DNA of 35,048 nucleotides. It comes from Phycisphaeraceae bacterium. GTDB taxonomy: Bacteria; Planctomycetota; Phycisphaerae; Phycisphaerales; UBA1924. The stretch is taken from the NCBI GenBank assembly GCA_020639215.1, contig JACKHA010000017.1, positions 1-35,048 of the forward strand. Direction: 5' to 3'. Under the pieces are notes generated by a model. That model saw only the letters and a program-made list of their open reading frames with translations. It made no database searches and was not told the origin of the DNA. Of this stretch, positions 15,841-23,706 are shown piece by piece. Numbering within the stretch: position 1 is the stretch's first letter; each line of letters begins with the position of its first letter. Made by a program: the position numbers and the translations under genes.

Positions 15841-16593
15841 ATGCCCACCACCACCCCGCCCGCCCCAACAAACCAGCAGCCCGACCTCCAGGACCAAGGA
15901 CTCAGGACCAAGGACTTCCCCCCCGACCTCCTCGACCCCACCTCCCCCGCCTTCGCCTCCCTCCTCGAAGACTACCTCCAACCCGCCGTCTCCCTCCCCA
16001 CCGTCGCCTCCTGCGCCGGCATCACCATCCCCCAACTCCTCGACTGGGCCGAGCACCCCACCGTCGCCCACTACCTCAACCGCCTCCGCGCCCTCCACCA
16101 ATCCCGCCTCGAAACCGCGGCCCTCGAAGCCGCCCCCGACGCCCTCGCCCGACTCCACCAACTCCTCTACGACACCCCACCCGAAACCGCCCGCAAAGCC
16201 GCAACCACCATCATCGCCCACACCAAGCGCCCCAAACCCGCGGCCGCCGCGGCCGCCACATCCCCTCCCCCGCGTGCGGGGGAGGTGCCGACAGGGCTCT
16301 GCGAAGTCGGCGGAGGGGGCAGTCGCGCCCACAAAAACTCAGCGCGCACCCACCCCCCAGCCCCAACCCGCTGGCGCGCCCACCCCAACACCCCACGCTT
16401 CAAACTCGTCGGCGCCGACCATCAGGACCCAGGACACAGGACCCAGGACACTCCCCCCCGCCCTACGCCACCGTCACACTCCCATCCAGATACACATCCT
16501 GAATCGCGTTCAACAACGCCACGCCCTCGGCCATCGGACGCTGGAACGCCTTCCGCCCCGAGATCAGCCCCATACCCCCGGCCCGCTTGTTGA
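15841..16593 (+). CDS. Hypothetical helix-turn-helix-like protein with repeat-derived C-terminus
   Basis: Starting at ATG 15841 the frame has 250 codons. Residues about 35-135 look like a real small helical domain: LPTVASCAGITIPQLLDW resembles a helix-turn-helix, then HPTVAHYLNRLRALHQSRLETAALEAAPDALARLHQLLYDTPPETARKAATTIIAH. It loosely resembles phage terminase small-subunit or Sigma-like DNA-binding proteins; no function is assigned. An AGGACC-type repeat encodes DQGLRTKD near the N-terminus. After TKRPKPAAAAAA the frame passes through a double-hairpin repeat and a second AGGACC repeat, and the last 43 codons are antisense to the aldolase gene. The true C-terminus may therefore be altered or the gene may be decaying. 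No ribosome site is visible. Confidence 0.5.
   Translation: MPTTTPPAPTNQQPDLQDQGLRTKDFPPDLLDPTSPAFASLLEDYLQPAVSLPTVASCAGITIPQLLDWAEHPTVAHYLNRLRALHQSRLETAALEAAPDALARLHQLLYDTPPETARKAATTIIAHTKRPKPAAAAAATSPPPRAGEVPTGLCEVGGGGSRAHKNSARTHPPAPTRWRAHPNTPRFKLVGADHQDPGHRTQDTPPRPTPPSHSHPDTHPESRSTTPRPRPSDAGTPSAPRSAPYPRPAC
15890..15917 (+). repeat. AGGACCAAGGACT-type tandem repeat, copy 1
   Basis: AGGACCAAGGACT is repeated twice in tandem inside the 5' part of the hypothetical gene and is read as DQGLRTKD. A related block is at 16423-16452. Confidence 0.65.
16262..16320 (+). repeat. Double-hairpin interspersed repeat, copy 3, inside a coding frame
   Basis: The first hairpin has the same arms as copy 1 (16264-16273 / 16276-16285). 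The second has arms 16287-16292 and 16306-16311 (GCCGAC / GTCGGC), different bases from copy 1 but again complementary. GGAGGGGG closes the element at 16312-16319. It is read through in frame by the hypothetical gene. Confidence 0.85.
16423..16452 (+). repeat. AGGACC-type tandem repeat, copy 2
   Basis: CAGGACCCAGGACA is repeated twice in tandem, just before the 3' end of the convergent aldolase gene. It is related to 15890-15917 and is read as DPGHRTQDT in the hypothetical frame. Confidence 0.65.
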
Positions 16594-17572
16594 TGATCGC
16601 CGTCCGCACCGCGTCCGCCAGGTCGCTCTCGCCCTTCGATTCACCGCCCGAGTTGATCAGCGGCACACGCCCCATGTACCCATTGGCGAGCTGGTACCGG
16701 CACAGGTCGATCGGATGCCCCCCGTTGCCCCCCTCGTCCGACCCGCACAGGTTCGTGTACACCCGCTTGTCCCACTTGCCGTACGACGACGCCCCAGCGT
16801 TCAGGGCCGCGTACCCCCCGTTGTTGGTCGGGAGCTTCTGCTTGATGATGTCCGCCTTGATCGTCGCCCCCAGATGGTCCGCCTGCCCGGTCAGGTCCGC
16901 CGAGGCGTGGTAATCCACGCTCTTGCCGTCGGCCCCCTTGGCCTTGAACGCGCCGTTCCGCGTGTAGCACCACAGGACGGTCACCATCCCCAGCGCATGG
17001 GCCTCCTCGAACATGTCCGACACATACGCGATCTCCTCCCGGCTCGTGTCGCTCCCGAAGTAGATCGTCGCCCCCACCGCCACCGCCCCCATCTCCCAGC
17101 ACTGGCGCACCGACCCGAAGTACGACTGCTTGTAGATGTTCGGATACGTCAGCATCTCGTTGTGGTTGAACTTGGCCAGGAACGGGATCCGGTGGGCGAA
17201 CTTCCGCGACACCGACGCCAGCACGCCGATGGTGCTCGCCACCGCGTTGCACCCGCCCTCGATCGCCAGGCGGCAGATGTTCTCCGGGTCGAAGTACGCC
17301 GGATTCGGCGCGAACGAGGCCCCGGCCGAGTGCTCCACCCCCTGGTCCACCGGCAGGATCGAGACGTACCCGGTGTTGGCCAGGCGCCCGTGCCCGAGCA
17401 GGGCCTGGAAGTTCCGCAGCACCGTCGGCGAGCGGTCGGTCTGCGTGAACACCCGGTCGACAAAGTCCGCCCCGGGCAGGTGCAGCACGCCCTTGCTGAT
17501 CGTCCGGGACTCGTGCCGCAGCAGCGCCTCGCCCTCGGCCCCCAGCACGTCCTGATAGCTCATCGCGCCCAT
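16463..17572 (-). CDS. Class I fructose-bisphosphate aldolase (DhnA/archaeal-type)
   Basis: The protein has 369 residues, the length of the bacterial long form of the DeoC/FbaB-like aldolases. Visible segments are GYVSILPVDQGVEHSAG (69-85), FLAKFNHNEML (131-141), AVGATIYFGS (165-174), ADIIKQKLPTN (240-250) with the probable Schiff-base Lys K244, and PLINSGGESKG with GLISGRKAFQRP (335-346) for phosphate binding. It interconverts fructose 1,6-bisphosphate with dihydroxyacetone phosphate and glyceraldehyde 3-phosphate without metal. ATG 17572 has AGGGAG about 8 bases upstream. The 3' end is overlapped in antisense by the hypothetical frame. It lies on the C-rich side of the skew flip at about 17.69 kb. 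Confidence 0.92.
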   Translation of the reverse strand: MGAMSYQDVLGAEGEALLRHESRTISKGVLHLPGADFVDRVFTQTDRSPTVLRNFQALLGHGRLANTGYVSILPVDQGVEHSAGASFAPNPAYFDPENICRLAIEGGCNAVASTIGVLASVSRKFAHRIPFLAKFNHNEMLTYPNIYKQSYFGSVRQCWEMGAVAVGATIYFGSDTSREEIAYVSDMFEEAHALGMVTVLWCYTRNGAFKAKGADGKSVDYHASADLTGQADHLGATIKADIIKQKLPTNNGGYAALNAGASSYGKWDKRVYTNLCGSDEGGNGGHPIDLCRYQLANGYMGRVPLINSGGESKGESDLADAVRTAIINKRAGGMGLISGRKAFQRPMAEGVALLNAIQDVYLDGSVTVA

Positions 17573-17656
17573 GTCGTTCTCCCTTGCTCGGTCGAACAGG
17601 ATGGTAGGAACTGAACACCCGCACATGCCGCCCGGAACCGCAACCGACAGCGCGGA

Positions 17657-19000
17657 TCACACCACCGGCGTCTGGCCCGGGATGGCCACGGGCGGCACCG
17701 GGATGGGGGTCTGGAAGTCCAGGCGGGCCGGCACGAGGTTCTGCTGGCTATTGAGGGCCTGCTCCCAGGTGATCTCCTTGCCGGTGTACGCCGACATGCG
17801 CCCCATGATGGCGGTGAGGGTGGACTCGGCGACGCGTCTGGCCTCGTTGATGTAGTCGGTGCGGATGGCAGCGATGAGGTCGGCGTGCTCGCGGGCGTAA
17901 GGGTTTGGGTTGCGGGCGGCGAAACGCCAGGGGTCGGCGCCCTCGACGACCGCGAACCCCGGGCGGGTGGTCAGGCGCCCGCGCGTGCCGAAGATGCGTT
18001 CCTCGACGCGTCCGGCGCAGCCGTCGATCTGGCGGCACATGCTGGTGACGTGGCGTCCGCCGGGGTACTCGTACTCGACGGCGAAGTGGTCGAAGATGTG
18101 CCCGTATTGCGGCCCGGTGCGGACCTGGCGCCCGCCCATGCCCATGCAGGACACGGGATGGTCGCCCATGGCCCAGTTGGCCACGTCGAGGTTGTGCACG
18201 TGCTGCTCGACGATGTGGTCGCCCGAGAGCCACGTGAAGTAGAGCCAGTTGCGGATCTGCCATTCGAGGTCGCTGTGGTGGGGCTCGCGGTCGCGGACCC
18301 AGAGGCCGCCCTGGTTCCAGTAGACGTGGGCGGAGACGACCTCGCCGATGCGGCCGGAGGCGATCTCGTTCATGGCGGCGAGGTAGGAATCCTCGTGGCG
18401 GCGCTGGGTGCCGGCGACGACGCAGAGGCGGCGGCGTTCGGCGGTGTCGGCGGCGGCGAGGACGCGCCGGATGCCCGGGCCATCGACGGCGACGGGCTTC
18501 TCCATGAACACGTGCTTGCCGGCGGCGATGGCGGCCTCGAAGTGCTCGGGGCGGAAGCCGGGGGGCGTGGCGAGGATGACGTAGTCGACGTCGTCGGCCT
18601 CGAGCACGCGCTTGTAGGCGTCGAGGCCGGTGTGGCAGCGGTCGTCGGGGACCTGGGCGCGGTCGGCGAAGTCGGCCATGCCCGCCAAGTTGTCGCGGCA
18701 GGCGCGGGCGCGGTCCTCCATGGCGTCTGCCAGGCAGGTGATGCGTGTGCCGGGGTCGGCCTCGAGTGCGTTGGCGGCGGCGCCGGTGCCGCGCCCGCCG
18801 CAGCCGATGACGCCGACGCGGACGGAGTCGAGGCCGGCGGCGTGGGCGGTGCGTGCGATGGAAGAGGCGAAGGGGGAGGCAGCCGCGAAGGCGGGTGCGG
18901 CGACGACGGCGCCGGCGGCGGCCTTGACGAAGTCGCGGCGCGGGATGGCGCGGCGGGGCGGGGTGGGGCTCGCACTGTGCGTGTCGTTGGGGGTGGGCAT
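17657..19000 (-). CDS. Tat-exported Gfo/Idh/MocA-family oxidoreductase
   Basis: The precursor has 447 residues. The twin-arginine signal RRDFVKAAAGAVVAAPAFAA is at residues 21-40. The Rossmann motif RVGVIGCGGRGTGAA is at about 61-75. VDYVILATPPGFRPEHFEAA and then HVFMEKPVAVD give the family EKP motif for the nicotinamide and catalytic Lys. The C-terminal alpha/beta domain (RIGEVVSAHVYWNQGGLW, ...HNLDVANWAMGDHP) is of the kind common in planctomycete secreted dehydrogenases. The likely substrate is a sugar or inositol derivative, with cofactor bound before export, but none can be named. ATG 19000 has GGAG about 9 bases upstream and starts the Tat signal. It is the first gene on the G-rich side of the skew flip. 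Confidence 0.92.
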   Translation of the reverse strand: MPTPNDTHSASPTPPRRAIPRRDFVKAAAGAVVAAPAFAAASPFASSIARTAHAAGLDSVRVGVIGCGGRGTGAAANALEADPGTRITCLADAMEDRARACRDNLAGMADFADRAQVPDDRCHTGLDAYKRVLEADDVDYVILATPPGFRPEHFEAAIAAGKHVFMEKPVAVDGPGIRRVLAAADTAERRRLCVVAGTQRRHEDSYLAAMNEIASGRIGEVVSAHVYWNQGGLWVRDREPHHSDLEWQIRNWLYFTWLSGDHIVEQHVHNLDVANWAMGDHPVSCMGMGGRQVRTGPQYGHIFDHFAVEYEYPGGRHVTSMCRQIDGCAGRVEERIFGTRGRLTTRPGFAVVEGADPWRFAARNPNPYAREHADLIAAIRTDYINEARRVAESTLTAIMGRMSAYTGKEITWEQALNSQQNLVPARLDFQTPIPVPPVAIPGQTPVV

Positions 19001-19125
19001 GGTTTGGCTCTCCGTACGATCGCGGGAATGTCGGCGTTTGGCGGCGAGTATGGCAGGAACGCGGGGCGTCTGCACGCGGCAGGAGAGCGGGTGCGGCGTG
19101 GTCGTTGCTCGTCTGGAGGTGTGCG

Positions 19126-20091
19126 GTGACGACGGCGGGGCGTGCGATGGTGTGCATGGAGGTGGCCGGGGGCAACGTGGCCTTCGAGGGCGGGCTGTCG
19201 CTGCCGGGTCTGGACGCGTGGGTGATCACCAGGCCGCATCGTGGGGCGGCCAGCGGCGGGGATGTCCACTACCTGTCGTCGTGCGCGACGGGGCGGATCA
19301 CGCGGCTGCTGCTGGCGGATGTGTCGGGGCACGGCGAGCGCGTGGGGCGGACCTCGGCGGCGCTGCGCGACATCATGCGCCGGAACGTGAACTTCGTGGA
19401 CCAGGATCGGGTGGTGCGGGCTCTCAATGCGGAGTTCGCGGGCGTGGCCGGGGGGCGGTTCGCGACGGCGATCGTGGGAACGTACTGGGAGCCGACGGCG
19501 CGGCTGACGCTTGCGAACGCGGGGCATCCGAGGCCGCTGCTGAGGAGGCGGGGCGAGGCGGGATGGTCGGTGGTTTCGGTGGAGGATGGGGAGGAGGTGG
19601 GCGCGGGGCGGCTGGTGAAGCGCGGCGCGCGGGCGGGTGGGGCCGCGCGGGGCGACGGGCCGACCGATCTGCCGCTGGGGATCGAGGAGGGGGCGGCGTA
19701 TCGGCAGGTTTCGGTGCGGCTGGGGCGTGGGGACTCGCTGCTGCTGTACACCGATGCGCTGGTGGAGGCGGGGGCCGCGTCGGGCGGGCAGATCGGCGAG
19801 GCGGGATTGATCGGGATGCTGGAGGGACGGGACGGCGTGGATGCGGCGGCGTTTCTGCGGGAGTTGTTGCGGGACGTGGAGGGGCGTGGCGGCGGGGCGC
19901 TGGACGACGATGCGACGGCGATCCTGCTGCGCCGGTCGGAGAGCCGCGCGTCGTTCGTGGCGGGGCTTGGCGCGCCGGTTCGGATTGCGAGGTCGGTGTT
20001 CGGGGAGGGGCCGGCGGGGTGGCCGCAGTTGCGGGCGGACAACATTCTGGGGACGGTGTTGCCGTGGTTGAACGGGCGGAGGGGGGAGTGA
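19126..20091 (+). CDS. SpoIIE/RsbU-type PP2C-like serine phosphatase
   Basis: The protein has 321 residues and starts at a GTG with GGAGG 6 bases upstream; an earlier TTG in frame at 19105 lacks a site. PP2C/SpoIIE motifs in order are ASGGDVHYL (42-50), LLLADVSGHGERVG (61-74) with the metal-binding Asp, ANAGHPRPLL, DLPLGIEEG, DSLLLYTDALVEA and LDDDATAILL, the last carrying the final metal-binding Asp. There is no sensor domain. Such proteins dephosphorylate anti-anti-sigma factors in partner-switching cascades; no anti-sigma pair is visible nearby. A tail of about 50 residues after the domain (ESRASFVAGLG...) is unrecognised. Confidence 0.88.
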   Translation: MTTAGRAMVCMEVAGGNVAFEGGLSLPGLDAWVITRPHRGAASGGDVHYLSSCATGRITRLLLADVSGHGERVGRTSAALRDIMRRNVNFVDQDRVVRALNAEFAGVAGGRFATAIVGTYWEPTARLTLANAGHPRPLLRRRGEAGWSVVSVEDGEEVGAGRLVKRGARAGGAARGDGPTDLPLGIEEGAAYRQVSVRLGRGDSLLLYTDALVEAGAASGGQIGEAGLIGMLEGRDGVDAAAFLRELLRDVEGRGGGALDDDATAILLRRSESRASFVAGLGAPVRIARSVFGEGPAGWPQLRADNILGTVLPWLNGRRGE

Positions 20092-20190
20092 AGGTGGGGT
20101 TGCGTGGCGTGGGTGTGTCGCGCGTGGGAGGCGGGGGCGGTTGTCGCGATCTCACACGAGTTCGCCTTGGCGTTCCGGCGACGCGAGCTG

Positions 20191-20253
20191 GAGCCGATCG
20201 CGCGAGCGATAGAGAGTCCGGGGAAGGGCCTCGATCGCTCGCGCGATCGGCTC
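20191..20253. repeat. Perfect 20-base inverted repeat between convergent genes
   Basis: The left arm 20191-20210 (GAGCCGATCGCGCGAGCGAT) is the exact reverse complement of the right arm 20234-20253, with 23 bases between. It lies between the ends of the phosphatase and methyltransferase genes. There is no T-tract, so a classic intrinsic terminator is unlikely, though a strong stem could still act on both convergent transcripts. Confidence 0.9.
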
Positions 20254-20287
20254 TATCGGAATGGGCGCGCCTCGATTCGGCGCGATC

Positions 20288-21094
20288 TTACGATCGCGGC
20301 ACAGACGGGGGGTCCGCGGTGACTCGGTAGTTGGTTTCGAAGCGTGAGGAACGTACGTAGTCGAGTATCTGGTTGGCGTATGGCGCGCGTTTGCGGACAA
20401 GGAAGAAGGCGGAGACGGCCAGGCCGGGCATGAGGCGGGCCGCTGGCCGAGCGGCCCATTCGGGCAGCGGATAGAAGTTCGAGCCTGCGAACGCCTCGAT
20501 GCGGAGGATGGCGGGGGCGGCGGCGGCGAGGAGGCGGCGGAGGCCCTGGCGGGTGAGGCCGCGGACGTGGGCCGAGTCGAGCAGGATGGAGGTCGGCTGG
20601 CGTCCCGTGAGCAGGAGCAGGCGGTTGTGGAGCGAGGCGAGGTTTGGCACGCCGACGATGATCGCGCCGCCGACGCGCAGGACGCGGGCGGACTCGTGGA
20701 GGATCCAGAAGAGTTCCTTGGTGTGCTCGAGGATCTGGTTTGCGATGATGGCGTCGGCGGATTCGTTCTCGAACGGGAGGGCGTGGCGTTCGATGTCGAG
20801 GCGGTGGACGATGAGGGCGGGTCGGGCGTCGGGCTGGTTTTCGAGCAGGCTGGCGTGGTAGTCCATGGCCTCGATGGCATGGAGGCGGGCGTCTGGGTAG
20901 AGGTCGTGGGCGATGCGGAGGTCGTCGCCGTGCCCGGCGCCGAGGTCGGCGATGAGGGGCGTGCTGTTGTTCGCGTCGTTGGCGTCGAGCGTTCGGCGGA
21001 GGAAGTCGCGGATGATGTGGCGGCCGTAGTTGAGGGAGCGGTCGATGTGGCGGGCGTTGGCGAGGCGTTGCTGGATGGCGTCGAGGGCGGGCAT
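20288..21094 (-). CDS. Class I SAM-dependent methyltransferase
   Basis: The protein has 268 residues. It has SAM motif I LIADLGAGHGDDL (about 47-59), the acidic beta-2 end AIEAMDYHASLL, LPFENESADAIIANQILEHTKE with the DAIIANQILEH motif IV region, and LRVGGAIIVGVPNLAS as the post-motif. This is the Methyltransf_11/23 arrangement used on small molecules, quinones, lipids or glycans. The last 90 residues (PEWAARPAARLMPGLAVSAFFLVRKR) look membrane-associating. The next gene, rsmE, is divergent with 80 bases between. No Shine-Dalgarno site is visible before the ATG. The substrate is unknown. Confidence 0.85.
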   Translation of the reverse strand: MPALDAIQQRLANARHIDRSLNYGRHIIRDFLRRTLDANDANNSTPLIADLGAGHGDDLRIAHDLYPDARLHAIEAMDYHASLLENQPDARPALIVHRLDIERHALPFENESADAIIANQILEHTKELFWILHESARVLRVGGAIIVGVPNLASLHNRLLLLTGRQPTSILLDSAHVRGLTRQGLRRLLAAAAPAILRIEAFAGSNFYPLPEWAARPAARLMPGLAVSAFFLVRKRAPYANQILDYVRSSRFETNYRVTADPPSVPRS

Positions 21095-21174
21095 CGAGGG
21101 GAGCGTATCGGGGGGCGGGGGTCGGCACGGGCGCGGGGTGCGCTCGGGGCGTGCGGGGCGGCGATACTTGTGCG

Positions 21175-21960
21175 ATGCACCGGGTCCTGATCGAGCACGG
21201 GGTGGCGGCGGGGGATGAGGTCGTCGTGGGCGGGGAGGAGGCGCGCCACGCGGTGCGTGTGAAGCGGCTTGAGGTGGGCGAGGGGATCGAGCTGCTCGAC
21301 GGGCGGGGGATGGTGGCGGTGGCTCGTTTCGTGGAGGCGCGCAAGGCCGGGGCGGGCTCGAACGGTCGGGCGGGGCGCGGCGGCAAGGGCGAGTGGGAAC
21401 TGGTGGCGCGGGTTGAATCGGTGCAGCGGCGGGAGCGGGTGCGCCCTGCGGTGCACGTGCGGTGTCCCACGCCGAAAGGGGAGCGGCTGGGCGAGATGAT
21501 CGACGCGCTGTCGCAGGTCGGGGCGGCGTCTTGGGGTCCGCTGGAGGCGGTGCGGGCCCAGAAGGAGGCGAGCCGGGGGCGGATGGAGCGGCTGGAGCGG
21601 ATCGCGCGGGAGGCGGCCAAGCAGTGCGGGCGGGCGTGGACGCTTGAGATCGCGGAGGGCGTGGCGTTTCGGGCGGCGTGCGAGGGAGCCCTGGGCGGGG
21701 AGACCGGTTCGTCGGTGGTGACGGTGCTGGCGGATGCGGGCGGGGTGGCGGCGCGGCGGGACGCGCTGCGCGGCGCGGGGGCGTCGACGCCGAGCGATGT
21801 CGTGCTGCTGGTTGGGCCTGAGGGCGGGTGGGACGAGCGGGAGGTTGCGTTTGCGCGGGAGCGGGGCGTGGTGGTGTGCGCGTTCGGGCCGCACGTGATG
21901 CGGATCGAGCAGGCGGCGCCGGTCGGCGCGGCGGTCGTGCTGCACGAGGTGGGCGAGTAG
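21175..21960 (+). CDS. rsmE: 16S rRNA (uracil-1498-N3)-methyltransferase RsmE
   Basis: The protein has 261 residues. The N-terminal PUA-like domain has GEEARHAVRVKRLEVGEGIELLDGRG (about 23-48). The C-terminal SPOUT knot has ALSQVGAASWGPLEAVRAQ, EAAKQCGRAWTLEI, VLLVGPEGGWDEREVAFAR (about 212-230) and RIEQAAPVGAAVVLHEV at the end. These are the RsmE signatures for N3 methylation of U1498 in 16S rRNA. The usual RtETA of the knot is RIEQA here. ATG 21175 was chosen because the conserved RVLIEHG start follows it; no ribosome site is visible and GATACT lies 8 bases upstream, so a very short leader is possible. Confidence 0.93.
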   Translation: MHRVLIEHGVAAGDEVVVGGEEARHAVRVKRLEVGEGIELLDGRGMVAVARFVEARKAGAGSNGRAGRGGKGEWELVARVESVQRRERVRPAVHVRCPTPKGERLGEMIDALSQVGAASWGPLEAVRAQKEASRGRMERLERIAREAAKQCGRAWTLEIAEGVAFRAACEGALGGETGSSVVTVLADAGGVAARRDALRGAGASTPSDVVLLVGPEGGWDEREVAFARERGVVVCAFGPHVMRIEQAAPVGAAVVLHEVGE

Positions 21961-21996
21961 GGACGAGGCGGGCTCGGGCGGAGCAGGCCGCGGCGT

Positions 21997-22680
21997 TCAC
22001 ACGGTCCAGTTCTCGCCCGGCTTCATGGCCCTGACCTCGACGCCCTTGGGCTTGAACGCGCCGACGTCGACCTCGATCGGCGGCCAGGTGTTGTAGTGGA
22101 CGGGCACGGCGACGCGGGGCCTGATGAGTTCGGCGGCGCGGGTGGCCAGGGCGGGGCCCATGGTGAAGCGGTCGCCGATGGGGATGAAGGCGATGTCGGG
22201 CTTGTAGATGTCGGCGATGAGGCCCATGTCGGCGAAGAGGTCCGTGTCGCCGCAGTGGTAGAGGGTGAGGTCCTTCTCGTTGTCGCCCCGGAGGCGGATG
22301 ACCAGGCCGCAGGGCTGGCCCATGTAGCGGCCCTTGTGCGAGGAGGAGTGGAAGGCCTTGGTGAAGGCGATGGAGCCGAAGGCGGTCTTGATCTCGCCGC
22401 CGGGGTTGCCGGGCTCGAGGTGCTTGATGCCCTGCTCACCGAAGAACTCGCAGATCTCCCATGCGGCGTAGAGGGTGGCGCCGGAGGCCTTGGCGAGCGC
22501 GGCGGTGTCGCCGATGTGGTCGTCGTGCCCGTGGGTGAGGGCGATGTGGGTGGGGCTGAGCTGGGCGGGGGTGTGGACGGCGGCGGGGTTGCCGGTGAGG
22601 AAGGGGTCGATGAGCAGGGTGTGGGGGCCGCGGCGGACCATGACGCCGGAGTGGCCGAGGAAGGTGATTGTGGTGGGCAT
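21997..22680 (-). CDS. UPF0173-type metal-dependent hydrolase (metallo-beta-lactamase fold)
   Basis: The protein has 227 residues, the UPF0173 length. It starts with ITFLGHSGVMV and LLIDPFLTGNP, then has the metal motif ALTHGHDDHIGD (47-58; H50, H52, D54, H55), HSSSHKGRYMGQPCGLVI, YHCGDTDLFADM with the bridging Asp, DIAFIPIGDRFTMGP, and VPVHYNTWPPIE with the last His. The order matches UPF0173 (YtkL-like) proteins, whose substrates are mostly unknown. It converges with rsmE (36 bases between stops). Confidence 0.92.
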   Translation of the reverse strand: MPTTITFLGHSGVMVRRGPHTLLIDPFLTGNPAAVHTPAQLSPTHIALTHGHDDHIGDTAALAKASGATLYAAWEICEFFGEQGIKHLEPGNPGGEIKTAFGSIAFTKAFHSSSHKGRYMGQPCGLVIRLRGDNEKDLTLYHCGDTDLFADMGLIADIYKPDIAFIPIGDRFTMGPALATRAAELIRPRVAVPVHYNTWPPIEVDVGAFKPKGVEVRAMKPGENWTV

Positions 22681-22782
22681 GGCGCGGGTCCTGGAGGGGT
22701 GGTGTGTGGGTTGGTGGGGTGTAGCGGGATGGTACGAGGATGCCTCGCGGCGGGTCGTCGCACGTTCTGCCCGGAGTCGCGC

Positions 22783-23502
22783 TCAGGCTGGCTCGGCAAA
22801 GACCTCGCGCGTTGACTCGACGGGCTTGTCATCGAGAGAACTCACGCGGTAGCCAACGCCTCGCAGGAGGTCGAGGCATTCGGCGTGGATGTCGGGGCCG
22901 TGGGTGGCGAGGAAGACGAGGGGGCGGGCGCGCTCGAGCATCCGCTTTGCGCCGCGGAGGGCGGTGGACTCGGCCCCCTCGATGTCCATCTTGAGAACGT
23001 TGGGGTCGGGCAGGCGGCCGGCGTCGATCTCCTCATCGAGGCCGATGAGGCGGACCTCGAACTCGCCGGCATCGGCCAGGTGGGCCATGGAGTGGTTCTC
23101 GCCGCTGGAGAAGTGGGCGGTGCCGGCGTGTTCAGAGACGGCGCTGTCGAGCACGGCGACGTTGTCGAGGGCGTTGAGTTTGACGTGGCGGCGGAGGAAC
23201 TCAAGGTTTCGCGTGAGCGGCTCGAAAGCGAAGACTTTGCCCTCCGGGCCGACGCTGCGGGCGCTAAGAAGGGTGAAGTAGCCGACGTTTGCGCCGACGT
23301 CGAAGACCGTCATGCCGGGCTTGAGGCGTTCGGCCATGCGTCGGGGCTTGTCGCCCTCGAAGGTGCCGAGCCAGTTGCCGTGGGTTGAGGCTCCGACGAC
23401 CCAGCGGAGGCCTCGGTTTGGGCCGGAGAGGATGGGGACGACCGCGGTTGATGGCATCAATCGCAGCGGCGTACGGATCAGCTTCCCGAACAGTCCAGGC
23501 AT
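22783..23502 (-). CDS. FkbM-family SAM-dependent methyltransferase
   Basis: The protein has 239 residues. It has GMTVFDVGANVGYFTLLSAR (SAM motif I, about residues 64-83), VFAFEPLTRNLEFLRRHVKLN, VAVLDSAVSEHAGTAHF, and then LKMDIEGAESTALRGAK (about 176-192), which is the FkbM signature. These enzymes O-methylate hydroxyls on sugars or secondary metabolites. ATG 23502 has TTGGAG about 8 bases upstream. It is divergent from the beta-helix gene and lies near a methyltransferase remnant at 25618-25869, so this locus may once have held a small glycan-modification cluster; that is inference. Confidence 0.88.
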   Translation of the reverse strand: MPGLFGKLIRTPLRLMPSTAVVPILSGPNRGLRWVVGASTHGNWLGTFEGDKPRRMAERLKPGMTVFDVGANVGYFTLLSARSVGPEGKVFAFEPLTRNLEFLRRHVKLNALDNVAVLDSAVSEHAGTAHFSSGENHSMAHLADAGEFEVRLIGLDEEIDAGRLPDPNVLKMDIEGAESTALRGAKRMLERARPLVFLATHGPDIHAECLDLLRGVGYRVSSLDDKPVESTREVFAEPA

Positions 23503-23650
23503 GGGAATCTCCAAGGGGACACTATAGGCGTTGGGCCTGAGGTGGCCCCAGGCGCCCTCCCGCCTCAAATATGTTGCAACCCGACCATCCATTACCCAGT
23601 TTTGAGTTTATCACCACTTTCTCTACAGTGCATCCACTCCGTTGCGTCCG

Positions 23651-23679
23651 TTGTGTTCGGCCCTCCGGCGCACTATACT
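23651..23679 (+). promoter_or_regulatory. Sigma-70-like promoter for the beta-helix gene
   Basis: TTGTGT (23651-23656) and TATACT (23674-23679) are separated by exactly 17 bases. AAGGAG at 23691-23696 and ATG at 23707 follow, giving a leader of about 20 bases. The surrounding 100 bases are clearly AT-richer than the rest of the window. Confidence 0.6.
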
Positions 23680-23706
23680 TCACACAGACCAAGGAGAACC
23701 GCAGAC

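Noticed and set aside
17573..17720. Chromosome replication origin
   Set aside because: The skew change fits, but no DnaA boxes, dnaA, dnaN or AT-rich unwinding region were seen, and the skew returns 15 kb later.
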